The translations under genes and the position numbers were made by a program. From the NCBI GenBank assembly GCA_949358305.1, contig OX442315.1, forward strand, positions 7,156,427 through 7,220,426: a DNA stretch of 64,000 bases, in the 5' to 3' direction. The notes under the pieces were generated by a model that had not been told where the DNA came from, did not search any database, and was given only the letters and a program-made list of their open reading frames with translations. Of this stretch, positions 36,401 through 39,400 are shown one piece after another; position 1 is the first letter of the stretch, and each line of letters opens with the position of its first letter. The stretch is from Strigamia acuminata. Taxonomy: Eukaryota > Arthropoda > Chilopoda > Geophilomorpha > Linotaeniidae.

Positions 36401-39400
36401 CCCACCGTGCGCCAGTGACGCCAGCGGAAGCCAATGCCATCCGGCATACGAACACCGGCTTCTCCGCCTACATCCCGAGCGTTTGGTTACACGAGAGGAC
36501 GCGTGCCCCGCATGAGCCAGTTGACGGCCATGCATTATGCTTCATTACGGAGCATGAGGACCCCCGAGATCGGTCCTCGGCGCTAGTAGGCGATCTACCC
36601 GCGCCACCCGGCACTCAACCGCCTGTCCCTGGAGTGAGTTACGCCCAGGTGACGGACTCAGTGTCGGGTCCCCCAGGAAAGAAGTGATCGCTCAGCCCCA
36701 CGGTCTGAGCTCGGAGGGGGAAGTGTTGTGACCCGACTGGACCGGGGTCAACGAAGAGTTTCTCTCGTGACCTCGTTTCGGGTGTAAGGGGAGCCGCAAG
36801 CGCGTCTCCCTTCCCTCAGTGCATTGACATCTAGTCAATGGACAGGCGTCTGCCCTGAGGGAGTGGGGATGGCTCGTCCACCCCACCATTGGGTGATTCC
36901 GGTCACCTGTCAACCCCGCTTTGTGCAAAGGAATGTGCCTTGCACTGAGCGGGCAGAACCAACACAACCACCAAACGAGAAACACACGTAAACCCGTCGT
37001 CCTACAAGATCAGGCCCAAGTAAATATACTGGGATTGACCAAGGACAAAGGACAATTTACCGTGAGTACGTTTGGTCAGTGTCAAACTCCGCAGAGTAAC
37101 CTGCGAGATAAGATTACCACACTATTTTAGCACACCAGCTAGAAATAGTAAAAACCACTCCAGTTTAGCGAGTTGTGCAGACAAACGGTCGCACAAGCCT
37201 AAACTGCAGTAAAACCACGACGAGCGTTCCCGCCGCTGTGTGACCGCCGGGAGCCAGAAGAGTCCGCCGCTGTGTGATCGCCGGACACCACACAAAAACC
37301 TAGACAACAGACCGAAGTAAGCCTTTTAACTAAGCATTCACTCGCGCCTGACCAGCGTGAGCCCGAAGGACCAGCCAGAGACGAGTCGAGGACGCCATAT
37401 TGCCACGCCGGCCCAAGACGACATCACGTTGCCACAACGAGGACGCCATCTTGGACACGCACGAGACAACAGACGACCTCGCCGATTCCAGCCAGCTTTC
37501 ATCTTACCTTTACCTTTCCATTCCCATCACCCATTCCGATTTACCTTTTACTTACCTTTCATATATATATATAAGATATATCTGTACATTGTCCCACAGA
37601 ATAAATCTATATTATATTTTACCTTTTATATCTGTGTAATCATTTCTTTGGGTAAACCGCTTAAGCAAAGCGGTAGTGAGTTAGTCAAATTAAGTAATCA
37701 ACCCACGAGTCAGCGAGAGCGAAGTAGGGGCGCGACACACTTGACGGAAATTCGATCATTAACTGGAAATGCCAGAAACAAGCGATAGTCGCGATGTCGA
37801 GTACAGAGAGTGAGCTCTTGGCACTGACCGAAGGAGTTCGTGAATTAATTTGGTTGAAACAACTCGCGATTGGACTAAATGGAGAAATCGACGACGGAAA
37901 TACCACAACGATGCACTGTGACAGTTTAAACGCGGTGAAACTGTTGCGAGGCGGTGCGCAGAAGACGAGGACCAAGCACTTGAATCGAAAAGTGCATTTC
38001 ATCAAACAAGAGATCGAGGATGGAAACGTTATCGTGGAACATGTCCCAAGCGAGGACATGTTAGCAGACTTTTTGACGAAGCCTTTAGCCGGACCTGCAC
38101 TAAATGGAATACTAGAAGCATTAGGACTAAAGACTGTGGGGGAATAATGACTTTATTGTGTGCAGTGTTCATATTGATTGTTTTTATATAATTGTGTTTT
38201 TGAGAAGTGTTTTTGTGATGAAATCGAATTGTTGATTTTGGGGGAATTTGTTGGGATATTTGATGTGGAAAATCACCACTTGATGTCATTGTGTAATTAG
38301 TGTAGTTTGAGTTTTTTATATCCTGTGGTGACACTCCTACCATATATGGAGTGAACATCCTTACTGTGTTTTTTCCCCACTCATTCACTTGATGTAGAAC
38401 AGTGAGGTTGCTCTAAACTGTATTAAACTTCAACCGTTTTTACTTGATTCATAACAATTGTAACAAGATCGTGCTAATTGTGTCATAATAAAGTAAAAAT
38501 GCGTGCACTATAGTTGTGCAGTTATTTTGACTAGAACTCTAACAGGAAACGGAAATGGAAACCAGCGCTATCTTTTGATGGGAATTTACAATGCCACGAT
38601 GGCAAAGATTTCGCATCAAGAGATGACGCTGGAACAGCCCTTCCCTATTCAGACAAACAAACGTAGTGGAAATCAAAATAACAATAAAAATTACGAATAG
38701 TTCTACTTTGCGGCTGTTACTGCTATGCCTATTTCTAAATTATGTTAGTGTCCTACCTGCGCCATTTCAAAATTTTCCACGTCACCTGTTGCTTCCCATA
38801 ATTCAGCAGAGTCATTTGCATATTCAGATGGAAAATCAAGTAGATCTAACAAGTCAACATTTTCAGCACGATTAACATTTAGCTTTTTGTGTTGCATCAT
38901 GTTTTCTTTTTCATCTAGTATTGATTCAGGGTAGCTGCACACAACAAAATCTGGAATTTGGATAAATCTGTCTTGACGAAGTTCTATGGTTGCGTATACA
39001 GGATAATCAAAGTAAGTGGTGATTCGAAAGTACATGAAGAAGCAACATGGCAGGAGAGAACACAATATGACAAATTTTTCAATGTTTTCAGTAGTCTTAG
39101 ATTGTGACGAGACACTTTGGTAACTGCCATTGGTTGTTGCCTTCCATAAATGTTTAGTTTTCCGCATGACATGTTTTTCAAAATGACTTTTCTTCTTTCT
39201 GTAGTAATTAGCTATTTGATAACCATTTTGAATGTTCAGAGCAATGACTTCAACAATTGCAATACAAGATATTCCTATATAGAATCCCATGTAGCCACCA
39301 ATGTCACACATTAATGAAATAAAATCATAACAAAAAAATTCTGTTAATTCAAGTGTCCTGCTGGATAAGTAATAAAAACTCAAAGTAGCTGTGTACTGAT

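Larger units (their letters stand above)
24232..37737 (+). mobile_element. Gypsy-1 copy B, complete Ty3/Gypsy retrotransposon with third gene
   Basis: 13,506 bp with 1014-bp LTRs (TG...CA) and a 4-bp duplication CACT (24228-24231, 37738-37741). Order: 5' LTR, tRNA-Pro-type primer site, gag, pol in the -1 frame (protease, RT, RNase H, integrase), hairpin cluster, spliced ORF3, polypurine tract, 3' LTR. The LTRs differ at three positions that I noticed, so the insertion is young. A one-base gain in RT makes this copy defective on its own. Confidence 0.95.
12967..38456 (+). mobile_element. Copia-1, Ty1/Copia retrotransposon hosting two later insertions
   Basis: LTRs of 208 bp flank the element, with the target duplication ATTGT at 12962-12966 and 38457-38461. 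Without the two guests the element is 4871 bp, normal for Copia. Order of parts: gag with two zinc knuckles, protease, integrase, RT (cut by Copia-2), RNase H (cut by Gypsy-1 copy B), then the polypurine tract. The two LTRs differ at one position that I could find. It lies antisense in an intron of the channel gene. Confidence 0.95.

Noticed and set aside
33922-36687. ORF3 as a retroviral-type envelope gene
   Set aside because: The position and the splice acceptor fit, but no signal peptide, transmembrane anchor, cysteine-rich ectodomain or furin site is seen in either family.
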